Positions 8,195 through 16,338 of a stretch of DNA of 53,114 nt are shown here, one piece after another; position 1 is the stretch's first letter; every line of letters begins with the position of its first letter. Below the pieces are notes generated by a model. It was given only the letters and a program-made list of their open reading frames with translations, was not told where the DNA came from and ran no database searches. Source of the DNA: Streptomyces ipomoeae 91-03 (GTDB taxonomy: Bacteria; Actinomycetota; Actinomycetes; Streptomycetales; Streptomycetaceae); the NCBI RefSeq assembly GCF_000317595.1, contig NZ_AEJC01000235.1:1-53114 (forward strand), read 5' to 3'. The position numbers were made by a program, and so were the translations under genes.

Positions 8195-8487
8195 GCGGCG
8201 GCCCCGAAGTCGGTCGCCGACAGACGGCGGGCCAGGAAATCGTTCACCGCCTCTGCTGGGATGCGGCGCAAGCTGCCGATCTTGACGGAGGCAATCTCGC
8301 CGGAGGAGACGTACTCGTACAGCTTGGTGCGGCCGATGCCGATCCGGCGGGCGGCCTCGGCGACGGTGAGGGCGACCAGGGTTGTGTCGCCGGCGGTTCG
8401 CCGCTCGGCCATCAGGGTGCGCAGGGCGTCTTCGGGGACATCCAGGAGCTGGGCTATCTGGGATATGGGCAGGGCGGACTGCGACAA
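8191..8487 (-). CDS. xis: Excisionase-like MerR/HTH_17 DNA-binding protein
   Basis: 98 residues from TTG 8487, chosen because GGAGGAGA lies about 7 bases upstream; the frame is open further out but its composition there is non-coding. Residues about 38-85 are a classic excisionase winged-helix fold (LTVAEAARRIGIGRTKLYEY, IASVKIGSLRRIPAEAVNDF). Directly upstream of the integrase with a 4-base GTGA overlap, it should act as the recombination directionality factor. Its upstream region carries an 18-base sequence shared with the replication gene. Confidence 0.85.
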   Translation of the reverse strand: MSQSALPISQIAQLLDVPEDALRTLMAERRTAGDTTLVALTVAEAARRIGIGRTKLYEYVSSGEIASVKIGSLRRIPAEAVNDFLARRLSATDFGAAA

Positions 8488-8553
8488 GGTGTCTCCTCCC
8501 CCGGCATTGCGGCGTCGCGGGAGCGGCAACTCCCGTCGGCCTGGCCGGTGGTG

Positions 8554-8571
8554 TCGTTCAGGGATGGATGG
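8554..8571 (-). promoter_or_regulatory. 18-base element upstream of xis-int, shared with the repA-like gene
   Basis: On the coding strand this reads CCATCCATCCCTGAACGA, 67 bases upstream of the xis start. The identical 18-mer lies 60 bases upstream of the DnaB-like gene at 9392-9409, in the same orientation relative to its gene. A common activator or repressor site is likely; the XRE protein encoded between them is the obvious candidate. Confidence 0.6.
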
Positions 8572-8647
8572 GTGATCGTCGGCAACGGGGGTCGCCGCGC
8601 TTAGGGGTTCTCGGCGTTCGTAGCGCCGTGGGCGGGGCAACGGCCGG

Positions 8648-9187
8648 CTACTCTTCGGCGGGCGGCTGCTCCTGGTTTCGCAGGTGTGCCCGGGACGGGT
8701 GCAGACTTCTCATCGCGGCTCGTTCTTCGAGCCGGAGGAGTTCGTCGACCTGTCCTCTCTGCTCGGGCCCCTTGTCCCCGTAGGCGTCGAGTTCCGTCTG
8801 GATCTCGTGCAGGCGCATCTGGTTCCGGTCGATCGCCGCTCGCAGTTGGCGGTACTCCAGCGTCATCTGGACGTACTGGTGGGCGAGCTGGCGGATCCGG
8901 GGCGTGGCCAGCTCTCCTGGCGGTCCGGTCAGGTCCTGCATGGTGATGTCGAAGACCTTGCAGAAGCCGAGCGCCTCGTCGAGGTTGACCCTGCGACGGG
9001 GTTTGCCGCTCTCGATGCGCCAGATCGCCGACTGGTTGATCGGATGGCCGACAGCGGCCATCTCCTCGGCGAGCTTCACCGTGCTCCAACCGCGGACCTC
9101 GCGCTCCAGCTTGATGCGTGCGGCGGCGTGATCCTCCGGCATCGGACGACCCGGGCCAGCGCGCTCCGCACCTTCCTCACCGCTCAT
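8648..9187 (-). CDS. XRE-family helix-turn-helix regulator of the element
   Basis: 179 residues from ATG 9187, preferred over GTG 9193 because GGGAGG lies 5 bases upstream of it. Residues about 17-75 form an XRE/Cro domain (VKLAEEMAAVGHPINQSAIW, RIESGKPRRRVNLDEALGFC). The rest is a charged coiled coil likely for dimerisation (YVQMTLEYRQLRAAIDRNQM). It lies between xis-int and the divergently transcribed replication gene, a typical position for the switch regulator of an actinomycete integrative element. Confidence 0.85.
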   Translation of the reverse strand: MSGEEGAERAGPGRPMPEDHAAARIKLEREVRGWSTVKLAEEMAAVGHPINQSAIWRIESGKPRRRVNLDEALGFCKVFDITMQDLTGPPGELATPRIRQLAHQYVQMTLEYRQLRAAIDRNQMRLHEIQTELDAYGDKGPEQRGQVDELLRLEERAAMRSLHPSRAHLRNQEQPPAEE

Positions 9188-9270
9188 TCGCACCTCCCTT
9201 CACACGGCAACCGGGTCCACTGGAGCGAGCGTCCACAACTAAACATCATTGCGGAGTGAAATGCAAGGCG

Positions 9271-9303
9271 TTGCGCTTCCGAAAATTTGGGCTATGGTCA
9301 TAG
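9271..9303 (+). promoter_or_regulatory. Candidate promoter with overlapping palindrome for the replication gene
   Basis: TTGCGC (9271-9276), a 16-base spacer and TATGGT (9293-9298) resemble a vegetative sigma promoter in an unusually AT-rich patch. The palindrome CTATGGTCATAG (9292-9303) covers the -10 region and would suit a repressor such as the adjacent XRE protein. Confidence 0.45.
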
Positions 9304-9391
9304 TCCGCCGTACAGCGGTGGACGGACCCGCACACGCAAGCGGCCCCGGTGCTACGAACACCGGGGCCGAGGTAGAGGCTCCACCGCACAA

Positions 9392-9409
9392 CCATCCATC
9401 CCTGAACGA
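9392..9409 (+). promoter_or_regulatory. 18-base element upstream of the replication gene
   Basis: CCATCCATCCCTGAACGA, identical to the site upstream of xis at 8554-8571 and in the same orientation relative to the downstream gene, 60 bases before ATG 9469. Confidence 0.6.
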
Positions 9410-9468
9410 TCGAAACCGGCACCGGCCGGGGTTGCCGCCCCATAGTGGCCTGCCGGGTGAGGAGCTCT

Positions 9469-10989
9469 ATGCCTCAGGGTACGACCCTGCCGCCCCAGAT
9501 GCCATCCCGCTTCGACGAGGCCCCCGCGCCGATGGAGCCTCCCTTCAATGTGGACGCCGAGCGCGCGGTCCTCGGCGCCTGCATGCACAAAGCCGACGTC
9601 ATCGACGCGGTCCGGCCGGTTCTGGGCGAGGGCGCGTTCTACCGGCCGGCGCACGAGACCATCTGGCGTGCGCTGCTTGCCCAGCACCGTGAGGACAAGC
9701 CGACCGACCCGATCGTCCTGACCGAGCTGCTCCAGCAGCAGGGGGACCTGGAGCGCGTCGGTGGCCGTCCGTACCTGCACCAGCTCGCCGACGTGCACTA
9801 CGGCACCGGCGGCGCGGAGCACCACGCGGAGATCATCCGTGAGAAGGCCAACCTCCGCCGCCTGCTCGCCTCCGCGATACGTACCGTCCAGCGCGCCCAG
9901 CAGCCGGGCGCCGACCCCGAGGCGATACGCAGCGAGGTCGAAGCGGAGATGCGGGCCGAGCGCGAGCGCGCCCTCGCCTCAGGCCAGGGACGGCTGAACC
10001 GCTTCGCCACCGACGGGTGGTCCTTCGTCAAGGAGACCGGCGCGGACGCCGAGCCTTTGTGGGGCACCCGCGAGAAGACTGTCTGGGCGCCGGGTGAGAG
10101 CCTGATGATCGTGGGTGCACCCGGGGTCGGCAAGACCACCCTGGCCCACCAGGTGATCTTCGCCCGCCTCGGCCTGCAGGAGACCGTCCTGGAGATGCCG
10201 GTCGCCCCCAGCAGGCGGGTGCTCTATCTGGCCATGGACCGGCCCAAGCAGATCGCCAAGGCCATGGCCCGCCGCGTCTTCGACACCGACGAGGCGATCC
10301 TGCGTGAGCGGCTCGTCGTCTGGGAAGGGCCACTGCCCGCCACCCTCGACAAGGAGCCCGACCTCCTCGCCGACCTCGCCGCCGCCCACCAGGCCGACAC
10401 CATCGTGATCGACAGCCTCAAGGACGCGGTGAGCACGATGGTCGACGACAGTCTCGCGGTCGCGTTCCACAACGCCCGCATGCGCGCCCTGCGAGGCGGT
10501 GTGGAGATCATGGAGCTGCACCACCAGCGCAAGGCCACCGCCGACGCCCCGCGCGGCCAGCGTCCCAGCCTGGACCAGGTCTATGGCTCCACCTGGATCA
10601 CCGCCGGCGCGGGCAGCGTCCTCTTCGTCACCGGCCGGGCGGGCGACCCGGCGGTCACCTTGCACCACCTCAAGACCCCCACCGGTGAGGTCGGCCCGCT
10701 GGACGTCACCCACGACCACAAACGCGGCACCACCACGGTCGACCCGACCAAGGATCCCGCCGTCCTGCTGCGCAACGCCCCAGGTGGCATGACCGCCCGC
10801 GACCTGGCGACCGTCCTCATCGGTGGAGGCGACCCCGAACGCGCCGACGTCGAAAAGGCACGGCGCCACCTGGCTCGCCTCGTCGACAGCGGCCTGGCCA
10901 CCAGGGCCGACGGCGTCGCCGGAGGAGCCGGAGGCGGGCAGCAGACCCGCTACTACGCCTCCTCCCGCCACCTCACCGCCGTCGGCTGA
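9469..10989 (+). CDS. DnaB-N plus RecA-fold ATPase, replication protein of the element
   Basis: 507 residues from ATG 9469, chosen because GTGAGGAG precedes it by a few bases; GTG 9445 is an alternative. Residues about 25-130 are a DnaB-helicase N-terminal domain (VDAERAVLGACMHKADVIDA, ILTELLQQQGDLERVGG). Residues about 200-430 are a RepA/AAA_25 RecA-like ATPase with Walker A GAPGVGKTT, Walker B DTIVIDSL and a LHHQRKATADAPRGQ segment. The C-terminus looks like a winged helix (MTARDLATVL, KARRHLARLVDSGLA). It probably helps replicate the excised element as a helicase or helicase loader. No separate RepSA/prim-pol gene is seen. Confidence 0.85.
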   Translation: MPQGTTLPPQMPSRFDEAPAPMEPPFNVDAERAVLGACMHKADVIDAVRPVLGEGAFYRPAHETIWRALLAQHREDKPTDPIVLTELLQQQGDLERVGGRPYLHQLADVHYGTGGAEHHAEIIREKANLRRLLASAIRTVQRAQQPGADPEAIRSEVEAEMRAERERALASGQGRLNRFATDGWSFVKETGADAEPLWGTREKTVWAPGESLMIVGAPGVGKTTLAHQVIFARLGLQETVLEMPVAPSRRVLYLAMDRPKQIAKAMARRVFDTDEAILRERLVVWEGPLPATLDKEPDLLADLAAAHQADTIVIDSLKDAVSTMVDDSLAVAFHNARMRALRGGVEIMELHHQRKATADAPRGQRPSLDQVYGSTWITAGAGSVLFVTGRAGDPAVTLHHLKTPTGEVGPLDVTHDHKRGTTTVDPTKDPAVLLRNAPGGMTARDLATVLIGGGDPERADVEKARRHLARLVDSGLATRADGVAGGAGGGQQTRYYASSRHLTAVG

Positions 10990-11010
10990 GCCCTTCAGCA
11001 GCCCCTGCGG

Positions 11011-11150
11011 AGCGTTCACGCGACCGTACACGCGGCCCTCACGCGAACACCCCGCCGTGAACCGTTCACAGCGCTCACGCTCACCGCGAAACCGCAGGTA
11101 GAGCGATCACGCGAGCGTCCACGCCGTACACGTGCCCAAGCGATCACGCG
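11011..11150 (+). repeat. Cluster of CACGCG repeats, candidate replication origin
   Basis: The 380-base gap between the replication gene and the DUF2637 gene holds CACGCG at 11017, 11029, 11040, 11108 and 11145, plus near matches. AGCGATCACGCG occurs twice exactly (11102-11113, 11139-11150). Spaced short repeats right after a replication gene suggest iterons or a transfer-locus binding array. The role is inferred from position. Confidence 0.45.
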
Positions 11151-11178
11151 CGGGGCCCCCTTTAGAAGGGGGCCCGCG
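11149..11178 (+). terminator. Strong hairpin after the repeat cluster
   Basis: CGCGGGGCCCCC (11149-11160) pairs with GGGGGCCCGCG (11168-11178) with a single bulged G, around a short AT-rich loop. Likely the terminator of the replication gene transcript. Confidence 0.6.
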
Positions 11179-11370
11179 TGAACGCCCCCTCCGTGAACGC
11201 CGCTCACTCCCACCCCCGCAAGCCTCACTCTCGCCCCGGAGCCCACGCCCTTGCACTCCCCTGCCCCGAGCGCCCCGGCAGTCATACGCGGGCCGCGGCA
11301 TCCGCGCCGGCATCGCCCTGCTCCCGCTCCCCCCGGCCGCCGAGCACGCGCACCCGCTGGAGGTCGTCGC

Positions 11371-12354
11371 GTGAACCGCAACGGACACATCACCCTCGTC
11401 ATCGGCCTGGTGGCCGTCGTCCTCATGGCCTTCCGGGTCTCGTGGAACGCGCTGTCCGACGTGGCCCGCGCCATCGGCGCCGACCCCACCGCCGCCCTGC
11501 TCTACCCGATCGTCATCGACGGGCTGATGGCCCTCGCGCTGGTCGCCACCCTCGTGCTGACCGGTAACGACCGGAAGTTCGCGCTGCGGGTCCTGGCGAC
11601 CTACACGATCGCCAGCCTCCTGCTGAACTACGTGCACGGCCTCATCCCGGCCCTGCACACCGCGTCGGTCCAGTGGGGCCGACTGGCCGACTGGGACCCC
11701 GCGAACTGGGCCCTCGTACTGCTGGCGACCTCGCTCCCGGTCGGGTCGATCTACTTCGGCTCGGACCTCGTGGCGAAGGTGCTGCACCACAACCCCGAGT
11801 CGGCCGACTCTGCCGAAGCAGCATCCGCCCAGTCGGAGAGTCGGCAAGCCGACGGGCAGGCCGCACGGTCGGGGTCTGACCAGGCCGAATTGACCCCCGA
11901 GCAGCCGACCGAGTCGGCCCCCGTGAAGGTCGCCGAGGCATCCGTGACGAGGCCGGCCGAGGCCGACGAGTCGGCCCTCGCCACCCGGCCGCCCCGGTCG
12001 GCCGCCGCAATGGAGTCGACCGGAGCCGCCCCGCGTCGGGCGACCGGTCGGGTCCGTACCACCGCCAAGTCGACCGCCGACCGCAGCCGCACCGACGCCG
12101 AAGTTCTCGACGAGGCCCGACTCCTGACCGCCGACTGGAGCGACGACCAGCTGACCGCCGAGCGTCTGCGCAGCGAACTGCGGATCGGCCAGAAACGCGC
12201 CCGATCCCTGCGCGACCAGCTGCAGGCCGAGCGCACCAGCCAGGCCGAACCCCCCGCGTACGACGACTTCGAGACCGAGCCTCTCGACGGACTGAACGAA
12301 GCCGCCTCCCAGCGGCAGAGGGAACTCGACACCGCCCCCGCCGGCACCGCCTGA
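11371..12354 (+). CDS. DUF2637 (SpdB-like) membrane protein
   Basis: 327 residues from GTG 11371 with GGAGG 9 bases upstream. The N-terminal 130 residues hold about four transmembrane helices and the DUF2637 signature (SWNALSDVARAIGADPTAAL, PIVIDGLMALALVATLVLTG). A long acidic, alanine-rich linker follows. A small C-terminal helical domain (RTDAEVLDEARLLTADWSDD, RLRSELRIGQKRARSLRDQL) resembles a helix-turn-helix. DUF2637/Spd proteins occur on Streptomyces conjugative plasmids and elements and are linked to intramycelial spread. Here it precedes the mobilisation genes. Confidence 0.85.
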   Translation: MNRNGHITLVIGLVAVVLMAFRVSWNALSDVARAIGADPTAALLYPIVIDGLMALALVATLVLTGNDRKFALRVLATYTIASLLLNYVHGLIPALHTASVQWGRLADWDPANWALVLLATSLPVGSIYFGSDLVAKVLHHNPESADSAEAASAQSESRQADGQAARSGSDQAELTPEQPTESAPVKVAEASVTRPAEADESALATRPPRSAAAMESTGAAPRRATGRVRTTAKSTADRSRTDAEVLDEARLLTADWSDDQLTAERLRSELRIGQKRARSLRDQLQAERTSQAEPPAYDDFETEPLDGLNEAASQRQRELDTAPAGTA

Positions 12355-12477
12355 CCCCCGCAAACGCACCTTCGCCCCACCCTTCCGGCTCACGCGTGCC
12401 CCGTGCAGACAAGCGCGGGGGCACGAAGCCGCGCAAAGCGAAGCACCTGACACCAGCACCCCACGGAGAACCGTTCC

Positions 12478-13146
12478 ATGCACGATCCGCACCGCGAACT
12501 CGCCACCCCCCAGCAGGAGATGACCACCGGCCTGAACAGCGCAGCAAGCAAGGGCGTTGGACCGTCCATCGGCCGGTCCAACGCGGACTCCTCCGCGCCG
12601 GGGGTCGCGGAGGAGCAGCTCCGGCGCGAGGGCGCGCCGGAGCAGGAGTCGAGGGCGGGCGAAGACGTCGCTGCCGAGCAGCAGACAGCTGTCGTACGCG
12701 CTGCCGACGAAGCCGCGCTCTATCGTGTCCTGCGCCGCCGTGAACGCTGTGACGACGGCCGTCGCGAGGCACGCGTCGATGCCCGTTACAGCGACGACGA
12801 GAAGGCCGCGATCGTGGCCAGGGCCAAGGCGATGGGCATCGCCGGCGCCCACCTGGTCGGCGCGGTCGTCATGGCCTTCGTCAACTGCGAGACGCGCCTG
12901 CCCGACCAGCGCACCGTCTACGACGACGCCATCGACGAGTTCGCCGCCCTGCGCACCGAGATCGCCCGGATCGGCACCAACGCCAACCAGATAGCGCGCC
13001 GTCTCAACTCTGGCGGTGATCCACACCCTGTGGACGCCGCCGTCCTGGACCGGGCCGAACGCCTCCTGGCCACCGCCCGCGACGCGGTGAAGGCCGTGGA
13101 CGAGGCCGCTTCCCGGGCCGCAGAGCAGAAGGCGGCCCGGGCGTGA
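12478..13146 (+). CDS. mobC: MobC-like relaxosome accessory protein
   Basis: 222 residues. The conserved part begins about residue 85 (ARVDARYSDDEKAAIVARAK) with a ribbon-helix-helix-like region, then the family signature IARIGTNANQIARRLNSGG and a C-terminal helix. MobC proteins bind or melt oriT and help load the relaxase. The first 75 residues are low-complexity and overlap two strong DNA inverted repeats (12555-12615), so the true start may be downstream. Its stop overlaps the relaxase start (GTGA), which indicates coupled translation. A GGAGAA ribosome site supports ATG 12478. Confidence 0.8.
   Translation: MHDPHRELATPQQEMTTGLNSAASKGVGPSIGRSNADSSAPGVAEEQLRREGAPEQESRAGEDVAAEQQTAVVRAADEAALYRVLRRRERCDDGRREARVDARYSDDEKAAIVARAKAMGIAGAHLVGAVVMAFVNCETRLPDQRTVYDDAIDEFAALRTEIARIGTNANQIARRLNSGGDPHPVDAAVLDRAERLLATARDAVKAVDEAASRAAEQKAARA
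12555..12615 (+). other. Two adjacent inverted repeats, candidate oriT
   Basis: CGTTGGACCG (12555-12564) pairs with 12574-12583, and CTCCTCCGCG (12588-12597) pairs with 12606-12615. Both arms are perfect 10-mers with 8-9 base loops, 5 bases apart, at the 5' end of mobC. Relaxase origins often lie just ahead of mobC and contain such repeats. The role is inferred; no nick site was identified. Confidence 0.4.
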
Positions 13147-14870
13147 TCGCGAACATCGTCAAACCGGGCAGCAACACCCGAGGCGTACTGAGGTACCTCT
13201 TCGGGCGGGGCAAAGCCACCGTGCACAGCGACCAGCACATCGTCGCCTCCTGGGACGGCTTCGTACCCGACCCCGGCCCCGAAGGCAGCCCCGGCCACCA
13301 GGAGCGGATGGACCAGCTCGTCAAGGCCCTCGACCTGCGCGTCAAGCAGGCCGGCGACCAGGCCCCGGCAGGGCACGTGTGGCACTGCTCGCTGCGCGCG
13401 GCGCCCGAGGACCGCATCCTCACCGACGCCGAATGGGAACACATCGCGCGCCGCATCGTGCACGCGACCGGCATCGCCCCTACCGGCGATCCGGACGGCT
13501 GCCGCTGGATCGCGGTGCGCCACGCGGACGACCACATCCACATCGTCGCCACCAAGATGCGCGGGGACCTGCGACCGCCCCGCAACTGGAACGACTACCA
13601 CCGCGCCATGACCGAACTCACGGCGATCAAGGAAGACTTCGGCCTGACCCGCGTTCCCCGCGGACGCCAGGCCGACGCCTGCACCCCGGCCGCCAAGCGC
13701 CCCACCCGCGCCGAGCAGGAGAAGGCCAAGCGCACCGGCCGCAGCAAGGATGCGCGCGCGGAACTCCGCCACGTCGTCCGCACGGCGCTCGCCCGCGCCG
13801 AAGACCTTCAGGAGTTCTTCAACCTGCTCGCCGACGCCGGCCTCCAGGTCGAAACCCGCACGCTGCCCTCCGGCGACCTGCAGGGCTACAAGGTCGCCCT
13901 GCCCGGTGACACCAACGACAACGGCGAGCCCGTCTTCTACTCCGGCTCCAGCCTCGCCACCGACCTCTCCCTCCCCCAGATACAGCAGCGCCTCGCCGCC
14001 GCCGAAGCTCCCGCCATCGAACCCTCACCGGCCGGGCGCCGACCCAACCCGTGGTACCAGGCCGCCATGGCCACCGAACGCATCCGCCACCACATCGACC
14101 ACAGCCCCGCCGACGTCGCGCAGGCCAACCTGGTCGCCTTCGGCGAGACCCTCTACGCCCTGCCCCTCTACGCCCCCGCCCATCTGAAGGCCGAACTCCA
14201 CCGGGCCGCCGTTGCCTTCGAGCACGCCGCCCACACCCGTGCCCGCGTCGACCACCAGCACGCCCGCGCGCTGCGCGGCGCGATCAAGGCGATGCGCCAC
14301 CACCCCGCCGACGGTAGCGGCCTGGCGATGCTCCTGGACGCGGCCATCCTCGTCATCACCGCCGTCCAGCGCCACAACTCGCTGCAGCACCACGACCGGC
14401 AGGTCGCCGCTGCCCGCCAAGCCCTGCTCCACCTCCGGGCCGCCTACGATCAGACAGCCCTCGACCCTCTGGCCACCGTGGCCGCCCGCAAGCCTCCGGC
14501 CAACACCGTCCGCCGGTACGTCCAGCACGTCCGCGACGCGGTTCCGGCCTACGCCGAGCAGATCCTCGCCGAACCCGCCTGGGAGGCCCTGGCCGCCACC
14601 CTCGCCGCCGCCGAGGCAGCCGGCCACGACCCGGCCGAACTCCTCCACCACGCAGCAGGGCGGCGCTCGCTGGACGACGCCACATCCCCGGCCAAGACCC
14701 TCACCTGGCGCATCCAACGCCTCGGCAACCGGCACGCGCCCAGCCCTCAAGCACGGGCCGCACAAGCCCGCAGCCCCCACATCCGTCACGTCCCGTCCAC
14801 AGCACGAGCCACCGCCGCGACACCCCCCACATCCATGCCGCCCTCATCCCGCACGCACCGACCGCGGTGA
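13143..14870 (+). CDS. mobA: Relaxase / mobilization nuclease
   Basis: 575 residues from GTG 13143, overlapping the mobC stop by 4 bases. The N-terminal domain shows MIANIVKPGSNTRGVLRYLF with a candidate catalytic tyrosine and the three-histidine metal motif in RHADDHIHIVATKMRGD, typical of Mob/VirD2-type relaxases. It would nick oriT and pilot the strand during transfer. The C-terminal half (about 290-575) is alanine-rich and helical with no domain I recognise. No FtsK/TraB translocase or type IV secretion gene is near, so the element probably relies on a helper. Confidence 0.88.
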   Translation: MIANIVKPGSNTRGVLRYLFGRGKATVHSDQHIVASWDGFVPDPGPEGSPGHQERMDQLVKALDLRVKQAGDQAPAGHVWHCSLRAAPEDRILTDAEWEHIARRIVHATGIAPTGDPDGCRWIAVRHADDHIHIVATKMRGDLRPPRNWNDYHRAMTELTAIKEDFGLTRVPRGRQADACTPAAKRPTRAEQEKAKRTGRSKDARAELRHVVRTALARAEDLQEFFNLLADAGLQVETRTLPSGDLQGYKVALPGDTNDNGEPVFYSGSSLATDLSLPQIQQRLAAAEAPAIEPSPAGRRPNPWYQAAMATERIRHHIDHSPADVAQANLVAFGETLYALPLYAPAHLKAELHRAAVAFEHAAHTRARVDHQHARALRGAIKAMRHHPADGSGLAMLLDAAILVITAVQRHNSLQHHDRQVAAARQALLHLRAAYDQTALDPLATVAARKPPANTVRRYVQHVRDAVPAYAEQILAEPAWEALAATLAAAEAAGHDPAELLHHAAGRRSLDDATSPAKTLTWRIQRLGNRHAPSPQARAAQARSPHIRHVPSTARATAATPPTSMPPSSRTHRPR

Positions 14871-15079
14871 GCACGAGCACCCACCAAGCAGCGGCCGAGC
14901 GCGTCGCACTTCCACCGCCGTCCTCCACCCAACAGCCCTGGCACGAAGCCCTTCCGCCCTCCTCAACCCGCCCCTTCGGCCAAGGATGCGGGCCATGCCC
15001 CGAGCACCGCCTGCCGACCCGCCCCTCGAATCACTCACCAGCACAAGCCGAACTCGCGACACCACACAAGGAACCGCCC

Positions 15080-15466
15080 ATGCCCTCCTCTGTTCGCCCC
15101 GCCCTCGTCGTCCTCCTCACCGAAGTGGACAGCACTCGCCCCGATGACCCATCGCTCCTGTATCGCCGCAATGGGACCCCATTCACCACTGCCGAACACG
15201 ACCTGATCTGCACCGCCACCCCGGCAGAGATAACCGCCGCGAACGCGCAGCGACGGCTTGAGAACGAGTGGGCGCGGGAAACCCACGCGATGCAGAAGGC
15301 CCTCGTCGACCTCTTCATGAAGTACGTCGACCAACTCCCGGACGGCTCATGCAGCAACATCTACGCCACCATGACCGCCAAGGACTACGCGCAATACGAG
15401 CGCCTGGTCAAGATCGTCGCCGCACGAACCGGCCTCGAGTACCGCGCCGAGCACGAAGACAACTGA
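15080..15466 (+). CDS. Hypothetical protein, last gene of the mobilizable element
   Basis: 128 residues from ATG 15080, preceded by AAGGAA. The frame is open further upstream, but those codons are proline-rich and look non-coding. The middle is helical and charged (AEITAANAQRRLENEWARET, MQKALVDLFMKYVDQLPDG) and the end reads YERLVKIVAARTGLEY. I recognise no domain. It lies downstream of the relaxase and ahead of a strong terminator, so it probably belongs to the element. Confidence 0.65.
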   Translation: MPSSVRPALVVLLTEVDSTRPDDPSLLYRRNGTPFTTAEHDLICTATPAEITAANAQRRLENEWARETHAMQKALVDLFMKYVDQLPDGSCSNIYATMTAKDYAQYERLVKIVAARTGLEYRAEHEDN

Positions 15467-15478
15467 CTGGATGCACAC

Positions 15479-15509
15479 CAACGGCGGCCCACCCAGTGGG
15501 CCGCCGTTG
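15479..15509. terminator. 13-bp perfect hairpin, bidirectional terminator
   Basis: CAACGGCGGCCCA (15479-15491), loop CCCAG, complement 15497-15509. It sits between converging genes (hypothetical at 15080 and lipoprotein at 15535). Confidence 0.75.
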
Positions 15510-15534
15510 CGGCAGAACCGAAGCGGCTGCCGAT

Positions 15535-16247
15535 TCACCCCGCAGACCTGACCACCGTGGCCTTGACGACCGCCTTGCGCACCTGGGCATCGACAAGGCC
15601 GGGACTACCGGAGACCACGACGAGCACCATCCCGGTGCGGACGGCCGTCTGCTTGACGCTGCTGCTGCGCCCGCCAGCGGCGAAGGTCAGCAACTGGCTC
15701 CACTGCTCGTCGCCCAGCCGACGGGCGACGAGCACCTTCTGAGTCGTGACCGTGACAGGCGTACTGCCGGCGAGGACCTGGTAGGTAGGGCAGGAGGTCA
15801 TCGCCTCGAAGATCCTTCCCATGCTCCGGGAGATCTTGTCCTCGGTGTCGCTGTACAGCTCCTCGGACAGCTCGGAGTCGCTGCCGCCGGCGTAGGTGAA
15901 GGACGCCTTGGCCTTGCGGGGGGGAAGGCGAGACTTGCGCCGTTCACCGCGGCGTCGCCGAGCTTGGCCAGCGCCGGGCAGCCGATCACGGTCACGTCGT
16001 CGTGCGCTGCGGTGCGCTGTGGCATGCGGGTGTAGTCCTCGCCGAGGTCGCTCTCGTCCAGGAGCCGTTTGGCCAGTGCGGTCGAGGACAGGGGAGAAGG
16101 CGCCGGGGCACTCTGGCTGTCCGGGGGCACCGGGACGGTCGTGGACGACATCGGGCTGGGGGAGGTGGCGCTGCCATGGGTACAGCCCGCCAGGGCCAGG
16201 ACGGCGAGGGCGCTGAGGCTGAGGACGGTCGTGGTGTGAACGCGCAT
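15535..16247 (-). pseudogene. Secreted lipoprotein, frame broken at a C7 tract
   Basis: From ATG 16247 (AAAGGGG upstream) the product has a lipoprotein signal peptide ending in the lipobox LAGC, a serine/proline-rich linker and a sensor-like domain (LLDESDLGEDYTRM, TVIGCPALAKLG). At 15918-15924 the coding strand has CCCCCCC; one extra C would continue as FPPRKAKASFTYAGG through CPTYQVLAGSTPVTV and SGSPGLVDAQV to TGA 15535. As given, the frame leaves at that tract and ends at 15798. Full length would be about 237 residues, close to PknH-sensor-like Streptomyces lipoproteins. It may be a true frameshift, slippage variation or a consensus error. Confidence 0.75.
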
Positions 16248-16338
16248 AGGAAACCCCTTTGTGGCCTGCGAAATGGACGGTCTGACCAGGCCGGCCCTCC
16301 GGGCGCCGGCAGTACGAAGGGGCAGGGGTTTCTGGAGG

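Noticed and set aside
11011..11150. CRISPR array
   Set aside because: Repeats are 6-12 bases with irregular spacing; no cas gene in the window.
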